64,000 nt of DNA. Origin: Anisakis pegreffii. Lineage: Eukaryota > Nematoda > Chromadorea > Rhabditida > Anisakidae. Below the pieces are notes generated by a model. That model did no database searches. It had not been told where the DNA came from and worked only from the letters and a program-made list of their open reading frames with translations. Below, piece after piece: positions 12,101 through 20,900 of the stretch (positions are counted from its first letter, which is position 1; every line of letters starts with the position of its first letter). Both the position numbers and the translations under genes were made by a program. The stretch covers positions 1 through 64,000 of the forward strand of contig JAPYMA010000192.1 of assembly GCA_035041965.1 (NCBI GenBank). The letters are read 5' to 3'.

Positions 12101-12763
12101 ACAATCGCAAATCAGTTGAAAATTTTTTTCGAATCCATCAATTTTACTTATTATCCGATGTTAAACTTCCGAAAACAATCTTTGATGGCTAGGAAGTGCC
12201 AATTATGTATGGTTACAACATTCTGTTTCATTACTGATTTCATCATCACCGTGGAGTGAACGTTATTACGAGGTTTGAAAATCACAGGAAAGCATAAAGA
12301 TATGCACACGTAAAGCAAAAGTTGGTTAAGGATTTTTGAATCAACAAAAATGCGTAATCTATGATAAATCTGCTATCAATTGCAGAGCGAAAGCAGATAG
12401 ACTCAGGTGGTGAAAAAATTCAACTTAATCTCGATCTAGTTTCTTCCCACCATCTCACGCAAGCAACCCAGAATGAAGTTGGTTTATGTTGGAGCTGAAT
12501 ACCTCGGAGGATCATTCGTCGATTTCAGTGATCAAATATAGAAGCTAATCATCAGCCAATGACATTCTGCTCATGATTAAATTTTTGAGAGACACTGCTG
12601 ATAAACTTTTCACGATCTATGCATCTAATTTTGTTAAAGATAAATTGTGAAACCATACCAATGATTCTCCACAATATTGCTCGCACGATCCGCATTCCAT
12701 GAACACTCTATTTTCAACGCATTGTGGTGGCGACAGTCCCCTGGTCGCATGAACCAACAACAT
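1..12763 (-). CDS. Multi-domain TIL serine protease inhibitor (TIL gene 2), 3' end outside the window
   Basis: Seen: a split first TIL domain (12659-12763, 11973-12084) followed leftward by TIL exons at 9954, 8490, 8188, 7840, 6935, 6214, 5835, 4882, 4534, 4090, 3711, 3190, 2472 and a partial one at the window edge. All internal exons are phase 1-1. The first two exons equal those of TIL gene 1 in length and phase, so the genes are paralogues. A candidate first exon at 13510-13539 (MKVILVFILV) would complete a signal peptide with MLLVHATRG. No stop-bearing last exon is seen. I treat this as one locus, but a hidden gene boundary, for example in the 1.8-kb gap 10128-11972, cannot be excluded. 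Predicted P1 residues include Leu, Lys, Arg, Ala, Glu and Pro, hence a broad inhibitor. Confidence 0.6.
154..2471. other. Non-coding; duplicated intron sequence
   Basis: No exon found. About 154-530 is a diverged copy of 2646-2935, with an extra piece near 218-295 in the left copy. The rest shows no recognisable feature. Confidence 0.6.
2472..2645 (-). CDS. TIL gene 2, TIL exon
   Basis: 174 nt, phase 1-1, start [11 protein letters not shown], loop CSKQC (P1 Lys), tail CIPEQSC, donor GTGAGT. A near-copy lies at the left edge of the window. Confidence 0.85.
3190..3363 (-). CDS. TIL gene 2, TIL exon
   Basis: 174 nt, phase 1-1, start [11 protein letters not shown], loop CTRQC (P1 Arg, trypsin-like target), tail CVRDTEC, donor GTAAGT. 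Confidence 0.85.
3711..3884 (-). CDS. TIL gene 2, TIL exon
   Basis: 174 nt, phase 1-1, start [11 protein letters not shown], loop CTEQC (P1 Glu, unusual), tail CVRETEC, donor GTAAGT. Confidence 0.85.
4012..4290. repeat. Recently duplicated block (partner 6136-6414)
   Basis: Offset 2124 bp; nearly identical over intron and exon, starting before 3900/6020. It covers the TIL exon 4090-4266 and its partner 6214-6390. Confidence 0.8.
4090..4266 (-). CDS. TIL gene 2, TIL exon
   Basis: 177 nt, phase 1-1, start [11 protein letters not shown], loop CSLQC (P1 Leu), tail CVRETEC. Differs from 6214-6390 by very few residues, among them Ser for Asn in the reactive loop. Confidence 0.85.
4534..4707 (-). 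CDS. TIL gene 2, TIL exon
   Basis: 174 nt, phase 1-1, start [11 protein letters not shown], loop CTKNC (P1 Lys, trypsin-like target), tail CIPETQC, donor GTATGT. Confidence 0.85.
4882..5055 (-). CDS. TIL gene 2, TIL exon
   Basis: 174 nt, phase 1-1, start [11 protein letters not shown], loop CPPSC. A Pro at the predicted P1 is unfavourable, so inhibition by this module is doubtful. Donor GTGCGT. Confidence 0.85.
5140..5195 (-). pseudogene. TIL exon fragment
   Basis: About 50 bases match the 3' end of the neighbouring TIL exons (the reverse complement of the CIPETQC region and the preceding Asp-Arg) but no module follows. Degenerate relic in an intron of TIL gene 2. Confidence 0.45.
5835..6008 (-). 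CDS. TIL gene 2, TIL exon
   Basis: 174 nt, phase 1-1, start [11 protein letters not shown], loop CTKWC (P1 Lys), IPGCFC where others have VQGCFC, tail CVRETEC. Confidence 0.85.
6214..6390 (-). CDS. TIL gene 2, TIL exon
   Basis: 177 nt, phase 1-1, start [11 protein letters not shown], a longer DGSNSTAIC stretch, loop CNLQC (P1 Leu), tail CVRETEC. Near-identical to 4090-4266. Confidence 0.85.
6935..7108 (-). CDS. TIL gene 2, TIL exon
   Basis: 174 nt, phase 1-1, start [11 protein letters not shown], loop CTLNC (P1 Leu), tail CIPETQC, donor GTATGT. Confidence 0.85.
7285..7770. mobile_element. Non-autonomous element with short-repeat inverted ends
   Basis: Left end (about 7285-7375) has several copies of a 16-bp motif around CGCCTATTGGACA; right end (about 7700-7770) has the inverse, around GTCGTTAGGC and TGTCCATTAGACG. 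The middle shows no coding potential. It sits in an intron of TIL gene 2. Same end structure as 28865-29410. Superfamily unknown. Confidence 0.5.
7840..8025 (-). CDS. TIL gene 2, TIL exon with altered tail
   Basis: 186 nt, phase 1-1 if the GTTCAC donor is used. Start [11 protein letters not shown], loop CTAHC (P1 Ala), tail [13 protein letters not shown]. The usual donor position is shifted by 12 nt compared with its neighbours. Without splicing it would stop soon after. Confidence 0.7.
   Translation of the reverse strand, partial: PNAVLMNSSICVEQHAQGSVVVTNLRIALHTVCRAASARMDMFLIEKTEGAFPKRSVQRRI
8188..8361 (-). CDS. TIL gene 2, TIL exon
   Basis: 174 nt, phase 1-1, start [11 protein letters not shown], tail CIPETQC, loop CTLNC (P1 Leu). 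Acceptor tatag, donor GTACGT. Confidence 0.85.
8490..8663 (-). CDS. TIL gene 2, TIL exon lacking one cysteine
   Basis: 174 nt, phase 1-1, start [11 protein letters not shown], tail CIPETQC. The fifth cysteine is replaced by Tyr (EIYTKSC where neighbours have EICTKNC), so the disulfide next to the reactive loop is lost. Splice sites are intact. This module may not inhibit, or Cys6 may be left free. Confidence 0.85.
9195..9348 (-). pseudogene. Decayed TIL exon
   Basis: On the minus strand an AG acceptor is followed by [15 protein letters not shown] and later [10 protein letters not shown]. This is TIL layout with several cysteines lost and an in-frame stop between them. No functional tail or donor. 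Confidence 0.55.
9954..10127 (-). CDS. TIL gene 2, TIL exon (domain 2)
   Basis: 174 nt, phase 1-1, start [11 protein letters not shown], tail CIPEDSC, loop CDLSC (P1 Leu). Acceptor tttcag, donor GTAAGA. Confidence 0.85.
10590..10770 (-). pseudogene. Two tandem TIL exon fossils
   Basis: Two segments about 80 bases apart share the motif aatgtaacatttct and resemble the GYVLD/GCFC stretch of TIL exons in reverse complement. No reading frame or cysteine pattern survives. Confidence 0.35.
11199..11289. repeat. 43-bp near-perfect inverted repeat, 5-bp loop
   Basis: Arms 11199-11241 and 11247-11289 are complementary with one mismatch. In the large intron of TIL gene 2. The transcript would form a 43-bp stem. 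Confidence 0.9.
11973..12084 (-). CDS. TIL gene 2 exon 3 (second half of TIL domain 1)
   Basis: 112 nt, phase 0 to 1, acceptor gtttcag, donor GTAAGT. Encodes [13 protein letters not shown] and CVRKEEC. Loop CRTDC predicts P1 Thr. Same length as 22937-23048. Confidence 0.7.
12659..12763 (-). CDS. TIL gene 2 exon 2 (first half of TIL domain 1)
   Basis: 105 nt, phase 0-0, acceptor ttgacag, donor GTATGG. It encodes MLLVHATRG then [17 protein letters not shown], matching the paralogous exon at 23283-23387 in length, phase and cysteine spacing. Confidence 0.7.
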
Positions 12764-14728
12764 CTGTCAATGAATTTTAAGTATTTAAGTGACTCTGAGC
12801 ATGACGTTGGACACTTCATAATGTGCCCTACGAAGTCTGCCGCTTTGAATGCTTATAAACTTCTTATTCAACTACAAAATAAAACTTTGATCGTGATGTT
12901 CATCATTGACAAATAACGCTTGCTCCATTTCAGTGGTACTGAGAACATAGATGCATGGACGGAATTCATTTGATTTTTTTTTCATTATATTGGATTTGAA
13001 TGTCGAATAAGTCATGAGCTCACCAAAACACCGATTGATGTAATCATTGTGCTGGTTTGTGAGACTGCAGCTCTGATTTGTAAGATCCTTTGATGAAGTT
13101 TATATATTAAGACAAGTGTTTGACGAACTGAAACAATTATCAACGAAAAGAACTTTAAAATTTTTATTGCAAAGCAGATGAGGAGTTCTTCAAATGAAAT
13201 CAATGAGGGCGTATTGCACTTGCTTGCTTAAGCCGTTCCAACTTTATTCGAATATATTGTGAAGCCTAGATTATTTCTCGATTCATTTCAATGCGGAGCT
13301 TAAAATTTTGAAGGTAGAAGACGTTTCAATAATCGAAGGACAGTATTTTGAGATCTGAAGATCCAGCTCATTTAAACTCAGCCTTACATTAACTTCCAAG
13401 CTAGACAGTGATTTCGAAAATACAAAACAGTTTACGCCCATAAAACCTTTGGCAACAATTTCACCAAGTTTATTTGGTTTTTTTGTGAGCACAATGAGCG
13501 TTCATAAACAACAAGGATAAACACAAGAATCACTTTCATTCGAAACTGATTATGAATCTGCGCAAGTATTAGTCGAATGATATCTACTTGACAAATTTTG
13601 ATCACGATACGAAATCAGTGGCTGTTTGAGTGCGATGAAATGGCTGGATTTGCTAACATCATTTTCAAAAGTTATGCTTATTTTTGAACGACTGAAATCA
13701 GTTCAGTACGAGCTACAATAGAATGCCTAATTCGGTAGGAACCGATAAACGTTTTAATTAGAAGAATGGAATATGTGCGCTCGTTTCAGTAATAAAACAG
13801 AAAGAACAAATCATGAAAAATGTGTGATCGCGATAATTTCAACGAAGCGATCGCAACAAAGGAAGCCTAAAACAATGAGTGAATCGCTTGATTTCATGAC
13901 CATGACTGTCCGCCGAATTCAGCATTCATGCTACAATCAAGATTGAGCGTTGTAATAATAATGATGCACAAACGAACGATGATGTTCACACGTTGAAGGT
14001 TAATCTAATTGAAAATTAGTCGTTGTTTTATCCAATGATTTCAATTTCGGTTGATCGCTTTCTAAAGCACCATCACTGTGAGATGTGACATTTTTCTGAA
14101 TATCGCGCAGTAAACTGGTCAATCTGTCGTGAATTGAACGTTGTCAAACAAATGTGCATTCAATTAACACATTACACATCTTTGCAGCAGCGAGATTTGA
14201 TTAATTCAAAGAGAATACAAAGTCATCAAAGCGATTGCGACAGTGTGATAAACAATGTCGCAGACGGGTATTTCGGTTCTCCTCGAAATTGTGACTATGA
14301 TTGGTTATCGTTTCGAATTGCGATATCACGGACAATGTTTGTTCATTTCGTTATTGCAGTTACATGAATGTTTCAAAAAACGCTGCATGACAATAGTGTT
14401 TACTTAATTGTTCACAAAAAACAATTGCATTACAGCATCGGGCATCTTCTTCCAAGCTGCTGGCACTTGGTCAGTTTGTTTTGAAACATCCACTGAAAAA
14501 CGCAACAGTAGCGTTCTGTGCAAAATCTTTTATTCGAATACTGCTTCAATGACACAGAATGCTGATCTTCCATGACGATCAACATTGTTAATTTGAAAAA
14601 TTCGCAGTTTGAAATGAGCAAAAAAACAAACAGTCAATGAGCAGCAGTAACAGAATAGATTATTGAAATCAGAAGTTTATCAAACCAACTTCCAAAGGTT
14701 TTTGACACGATCATGTTATGAATGTTGA
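12764..14728. other. Intergenic region between the two TIL genes
   Basis: Apart from the tentative signal-peptide exon at 13510-13539, no gene seen. It should contain the promoter of TIL gene 2 and the 3' flank of TIL gene 1; no clear promoter motif stands out. Confidence 0.5.
13510..13539 (-). CDS. Possible TIL gene 2 exon 1 (signal peptide)
   Basis: ATG followed by KVILVFILV, then a weak GTTTAT donor in phase 0. Joined to exon 12659-12763 it would give a credible signal peptide, parallel to TIL gene 1. The donor is poor; a competing short start near 12.9 kb was considered. Confidence 0.3.
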
Positions 14729-14734
14729 TTTATT
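14729..14734 (-). terminator. Poly(A) signal overlapping the stop of TIL gene 1
   Basis: AATAAA on the minus strand overlaps the TAA stop, so the 3' UTR would be very short if this signal is used. Single hexamers are common in AT-rich DNA. Confidence 0.35.
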
Positions 14735-14905
14735 AGCAAAATGCTTCAGGAACGCATTGACCGTGCCGTGTGAATCGAACGTAGCCCTTTTTGCAGAAGC
14801 ACCCTTCGGCACAATTTGTGTTGCACAGTAACGGCCCTCTGTTGGCACAGATTTCTTGACACGCATTCCCGCACACGCGATATTCTTCATTTGGGGGACA
14901 CACAT
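14733..14905 (-). CDS. TIL gene 1 last exon (TIL domain 11 and stop)
   Basis: 173 nt, entered in phase 1, start [11 protein letters not shown], loop CNTNC, and the final cysteine is directly followed by TAA. A strong gttttc-type acceptor precedes it (gatttcag). The sequence differs from the other modules, as expected for a fixed 3' end outside the duplicating core. Confidence 0.8.
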
Positions 14906-17900
14906 CTGAAATCAATCGCTGACTTACGTGATGCATGAGTGATGTGATAGATCAAAGATTCGTTCCAGCAACCACCAACTGAAATGCATCACAGTTACAT
15001 CGCGTAAATTAATGAAAAATGCGGATTTTCCAAGGAATAATGAGATGACAAAAAGAGAAGAAAATTGAAAACAAAAATTGAAAAAAAGAAAACTGGAAAA
15101 ATATCCCAGTTTGAAGTCAATACTCTTGCAAATGAATCTGGCATATTTGTCAGTGTCCGATGGGGAATTTGACAGAAGAAATTCCTCGACATTGTTGTTC
15201 CCAGACATTTTGGCCGGGGTTTTCTCGAGCGGACTTCCTTCCGAGGCGAATTTCCTTCACCGATATTGCTCGCTAAATTCTTCGTCAACGTTCTCTTCCG
15301 ATCAAATCACTATGCTATGGGGAGCACGAGCTACCAGACGACGATTCCCCAAACATTGCAAATATTTGCGAAATCTGCTTTTGGGTGGCTGGAGTTTTGA
15401 ATGCGAGAATGGCGTTCTTTATGGCAATCCGTAAAATTCTCACTGCTGTGGCAATGCACGCATTTAGAATTCAACTTGATCCGTTCAAAAAAACCGCAAT
15501 CCAAATTCAGGCTAACGATCAGTTTTTCGCTCCAGCTGAGGCTTATGATGGGCGGAAATACACCCGCGTTTACACTGGGTTGTATCGGAAGCCCCTGAGC
15601 ACGACGAAAATTTTTGGTTCAGCGGAGAGGGTGTTCTGCCTCCTAGCCGCGGTGGTCCCTGGCCAGATTCCGACCCGATTCAGTTTTTTTCCGCACGTTG
15701 TCGTTCGTTTCGGCGTGAGATGACGAGCAGCAAGCATCGTTGAGCAAACACTGATTTATAACAACGTTGAAAGTCAAATCTTGGTTCAGTCGAAACACTC
15801 ATTATTTCTCCCTTTTCAGAGAGAGATTATCTCTCTTTGTTGTTGCATATCGGCAGTGTGCTATTCGCATACGTTCAAGTGCGTAGCTAATGTTTAGTTT
15901 TCATGTGAGTGTAGAAATTTCGGAAACTTTAGTACGAGTCATGCCGATGTTCGCCAGAGGGAGGAGGGCGGCAAGCTCGAAACCAATGCAGAAATATGTG
16001 TGATGGGAAGCGCGCGCGTCCATTAATGTGTGAAGATGAAGATCCTGAGCCACGTAAGACGCAATGCGCCTGAGCTAGTGATGGCATCCGACGACCTTCA
16101 GTAACATGGCTTCAGTAACATACTTCAGTATCTTCAGTAACATAATGATTAGCAACGAGTGGGTCGATGCAAAAAACCCTCTCAGAATCGAAAGGAAGGG
16201 AAAAGTACATTACAAATGACTGTTAAGTAAACATTCACTATAGCCTAACATTCTCAATTTAGCAAATTGGTTAAGTTTCGCATTGTAAAGATACATCATA
16301 GTAGATTACAATAAAATCAAAAAAATTTTGCACTGACCCTCACGAACACACACTGCACCTCTTCGATCAAAAAGATAACTCTTCCTGCAGAAACGTCTTG
16401 GAGTAGTGATGGTGTCCTTAGGTCGCAAAAATGCGATAGATTTCACTTGGAATTCCGAAATTCGCATTGCGACCGAAAAATTTCAAAATTAGATCTTGAT
16501 TTCGAATATTGGAATGTTGAAAAGTCAATTCGATCAGATTACATCCGAACTGAAGTTTCCTTCGAATGTCTTCACTACATGGGATTCATTGCGCTTCAAA
16601 TGGATTAGGCCTCCACATATTAATGGACGCACGCCTCGGCAATCACTGAACACCTCGACTGGACCGCAAAGAACTATTATAGAGTGTCTCATAGCGAAAC
16701 AGTTCAACTCGGCCGGCGGCAAGTGTTCCAACTGCGTGAAGACAATACGATTTATTGCGTTTGAAGTGTTCAAGTGAAGAGCAATCGCGAATATACATGT
16801 GTATACATATCCGTTTCAACATCAAATTCTACGTTCCGGTTATGAGAGGTGATATGAAAGATCATCTGATGCATGAAACGCTCCTGATCTACTGACTGGA
16901 ATCAATTAGCAGTCGATTTGAGCTGACCTGCTCGGCAGTCAGCATGACGAATACATTTTCCGTTCATTCGGTCAAGAATATAACCGGACTTGCAAAAACA
17001 TCCGGCCACACAAGCCAGTGTGCAAACTTCAGGTTCCCTTTGACCACAAATCGCTGGACATTGCGTCCCGCATCTACTGTAAATTTCGTTTGGACCGCAT
17101 CGATGTAAATGCTTCTGTTTTGGATAGACGTGGCCTGGAATGATACGTATTCGAGAAAAATCTCATTTTCATCATATGATGAGCTTTTCATTTCTGTTTT
17201 CCACATCAGATCAATCAAACCAAATAAACGTACCTCTACAGTGACTTTCACGAATGCATTGGCCACCTTTTCGATCAAGAATATAACCCTGCTTGCAGAA
17301 ACATCCTTGCACGCAGATGGTTGGACATGGCTCGAAGTCGTTCTTTCCACAAACCTTTGGACACGCACTTCCGCAATACTTGTAGACTTCGTTCGGTCCA
17401 CACTGGTCTAAAACTCCTCATTTTAGTTCCCCGATAAACCTTGTGATTGCTGAGGACTCCTCGGGTATGATATTTGAGACATAATGAAAAATTACGTGAT
17501 GTGTAGAATGCTACTGATCTACTGGCTCGTATCAAACAGCAGTCGACTTGAGCTGGCCTGTTCTGCACTCATAATCAATGATGTGTTAAATGCTCCTGAT
17601 ACATTTTCCGTTCATTCAGTCAAGAAAGTAGCCGGATTCGCAAAAACATCCGGTGCATAGTCACAGATTTTCAGTAGTACTCAAATTGCACGCAACAATT
17701 CACCAAAACAATTTCAGTCGAGCCGCAGTTGCATGATCTCCACTTATCAAAGATCATTTACTGTAAATAAGCTACTTTCTACAAATGTGACTCACTATTC
17801 ACGAAACGAAAAAAATTCGTTTCGTGAATAGTGAGTCACATTTGGGCACTGTTCAAGGACTTGTCGGATCGTTCATCAGTTGGTCCAACCTGAGCGTTTC

Positions 17901-20900
17901 TGATTTACTGCAATAGTTTGGTTCAACCTACTCGATATCGAACATTTTGACTCTGGAATGCACAGTCCGCCTTTTCGAGTGAGGACATAACCCTGCTTGC
18001 AGAAACATCCTTGCACGCAGATGGTTGGGCATGGTGCGAAGTCGCTCTTTCCACAAATCTTCGGACATGCACTTCCGCAATTCCTGTAGACTTCGTTTGG
18101 TCCACATTGGCCTAAAATTTCCCCTTCAGTTGTCCAACAAATGTGTCAAATTGTTGAATTTTGTAATTGCGAGAGATTTCTCAGACTTCAGTTGTTGCTA
18201 AAGCTAAGTAAAGCAAAAAACATACGTAATGGTTGTTCATTCGACAAGTGGAGAGCTTGCTTTCTGTGTGTTAAAACTGGGCGTTAATGCCTTTTTAAAA
18301 CTCTCAACATTTAGTTTATTCGTAACATTCTCAACGCAAATGAACGCACTTTTGCACTGATGCTCAGGAATGCACCTTCCACCCATCCGGTCAAGTACAT
18401 AGCCAACATCGCAAAAACATCCTGCCACACACTTCGCCGTGCACGTCACCGGTCCCTCATCATTACAGGTTCTTGGACAGGCAGTTCCGCAAATTTTATA
18501 CACCTCATGTTCTCCGCATTTTCCTGAAACAATTTGGTCGCATTTCCAGTGAGTATCCCGTGATTCAGGTATTGGAGAACTATGCTGACATTTTGCTGCA
18601 AATAGGCCACTTTTAGTTCGAAAAAAAATCTCTTTGTGTACAATGAGTCACGCGTGGGAACAATATTAGGATTCGTTGAATCGTTTATCATGTAACATGA
18701 GCGTTTCTGATAATTCCACTTACTCGATATGGAACACTCTGATTCTGGAATGCACAGTCCGCCTTTTCGAGTGAGGACATAACCCTGCTTGCAGAAACAT
18801 CCTTGCACGCAGATGGTTGGGCATGGCGCGATGTCGCTCTTTCCACAAATCTTCGGACATGCACTTCCGCAATTCCTGTAGACTTCGTTTGGTCCACATT
18901 GGCCTGAAACCTCTTTTTTTCAATTTTCAAACAAAAACGTGTTCTGGCAATCACAAAATTCAGTCGCTGAATTTTGTGAATGCCAGAGGTTTTTCAGGTA
19001 TGAACAAGCTAAGCAAGTATGTCACACACATGTACGTGGTTGTTCATTTCTGGATCTTGCTTTGAATTGAAAGTAGGTATTTATGGATTTTAATACTCTA
19101 AAAATTCAATATATTTAAGAAATTCTGAACATACAAACAAACGCACTTCTGCACTTATGCTCAGGAATGCACCTCCCACCTATCCGGTCAAGTACATAGC
19201 CAACTTGGCAAAAACATCCTGCCACACACTTCGCCGTGCACGTCATCGGTCCCTCATTATTACAGGTTCTTGGACAGGCAGTTCCGCAAATTTTATACAC
19301 CTCATGTTCACCACATTTGGCTAAAATGATTTGGTCGCATTTCCAATGAGTATTCCGTGGTTCAGATATTAGAGGACTGTGCTAGCATTAATTCGCTAAT
19401 ATGCCAGCATAATCGAGAACTTCAAAGGTTTTCCGTTCATCATATTAAGAACATTCAAACCCAATCATGTGGCCGTTAATTTGTCTGTTAAAGTTGCTCT
19501 TCCACAGTATCCAAAAACAGCTTCGATGATAGCAGAGATATTTCGTGATTTCATGTCACAGAAATTTGGTTTCGCAAAAATCGGGAAACCCTCAAAAAGC
19601 AATCTTTGATCTCAAATATCTATTAACTGAATGAAAAGACTCTGAATTTCATGAATATTAATGTGTCGGAGATGTTTGGGTGATTAGCATGGTTCTGGCA
19701 ACAACACCTTGACAAACACTCTCGATGATTTTGAAGGCGCACTTGGACACGAGGAGTTTTCCAACGACAGATGTCGTGATACCGGTCAGCGCACTAACGC
19801 TTGTCATTTTTTCAGCATAATTTGGTGCGTAAACTTCAGTTCAAATGGTTGGCAAATTTCGGTGGTCAGTCGCAGATTCTCAAATTGCACGCAACAGTTC
19901 ATCAAAACAACTCTATTTGTGCCTCAGTTGCATGATCTCCGCTTACTGTAAATAAGCTACATTTTGTCCACAAAAAATTCGCTTCAGGTATAGCGAATCA
20001 CATTTGAGAACTGTAAAAGAACTTGTCGGATCGTTCATCAGTTGGTCCAACCTGAGCGTTCCTGATTTACTGCAATAGTTTGGTTCAACCTACTCCATAT
20101 CGAACATTTCGACTCTGGAATGCACAGTCCGCCTTTTCGAGTGAGGACATAACCCTGCTTGCAGAAACATCCTTGCACGCAGACGGCTGGGCATGGCGTG
20201 AAGTCGCTCTTTCCACAAATCTTCGGACATGCACTTCCGCAATACCTGTAGACTTCGTTCGGTCCACACTGATCTAAAATTTCCCCTTCAGCTGTCCAAC
20301 AAATATGTCAAATTGTTGAATTTTGTGATTACGAGAGATTTATCAGACTTCAGTTGTTACTAAAGCTAAGCAAAGCAAAAAGCATATATGCATGGTTGTT
20401 CATTCGGCAAGAAGAGTTCTTCGATCTTGCTTTCTGTGAGTTAAAACTAGGGTTTGCACGGGATCCCGAGATCCCGGGATCCCGAGATTACAGTTCTGGT
20501 CCCGATCCAGGGATTTAAGTTTTGAAAAATCCCGGGATTTCGAGATTTGATAAAACAGGTCAATTTGTGTGAATTTTGATAGTATGCCCATCTTGAAGCA
20601 AGCCTTAATCATTCCCATATAATTTATATGCAGTTATCATTGCTGTTTACCCCATCATTGATGAATAGCTAAGGAAACTCGATGAACTTTTACGTAACAT
20701 TTCATTGAATATTCAACTGATTATTCCGCTCTTCATTGGTTTATATCACGCTCATTTGGATGCATTTCTATGTAATAGACTAACAGAGATAATCACATTT
20801 TCTAATAAAAACCAAGAGCAGCAAAGTTTAATGAAATTGTGAGTTCTTCCATCCCACAAGATTTGTTCGGCTTCAATATTCCATCTATTAATTCAATTGC

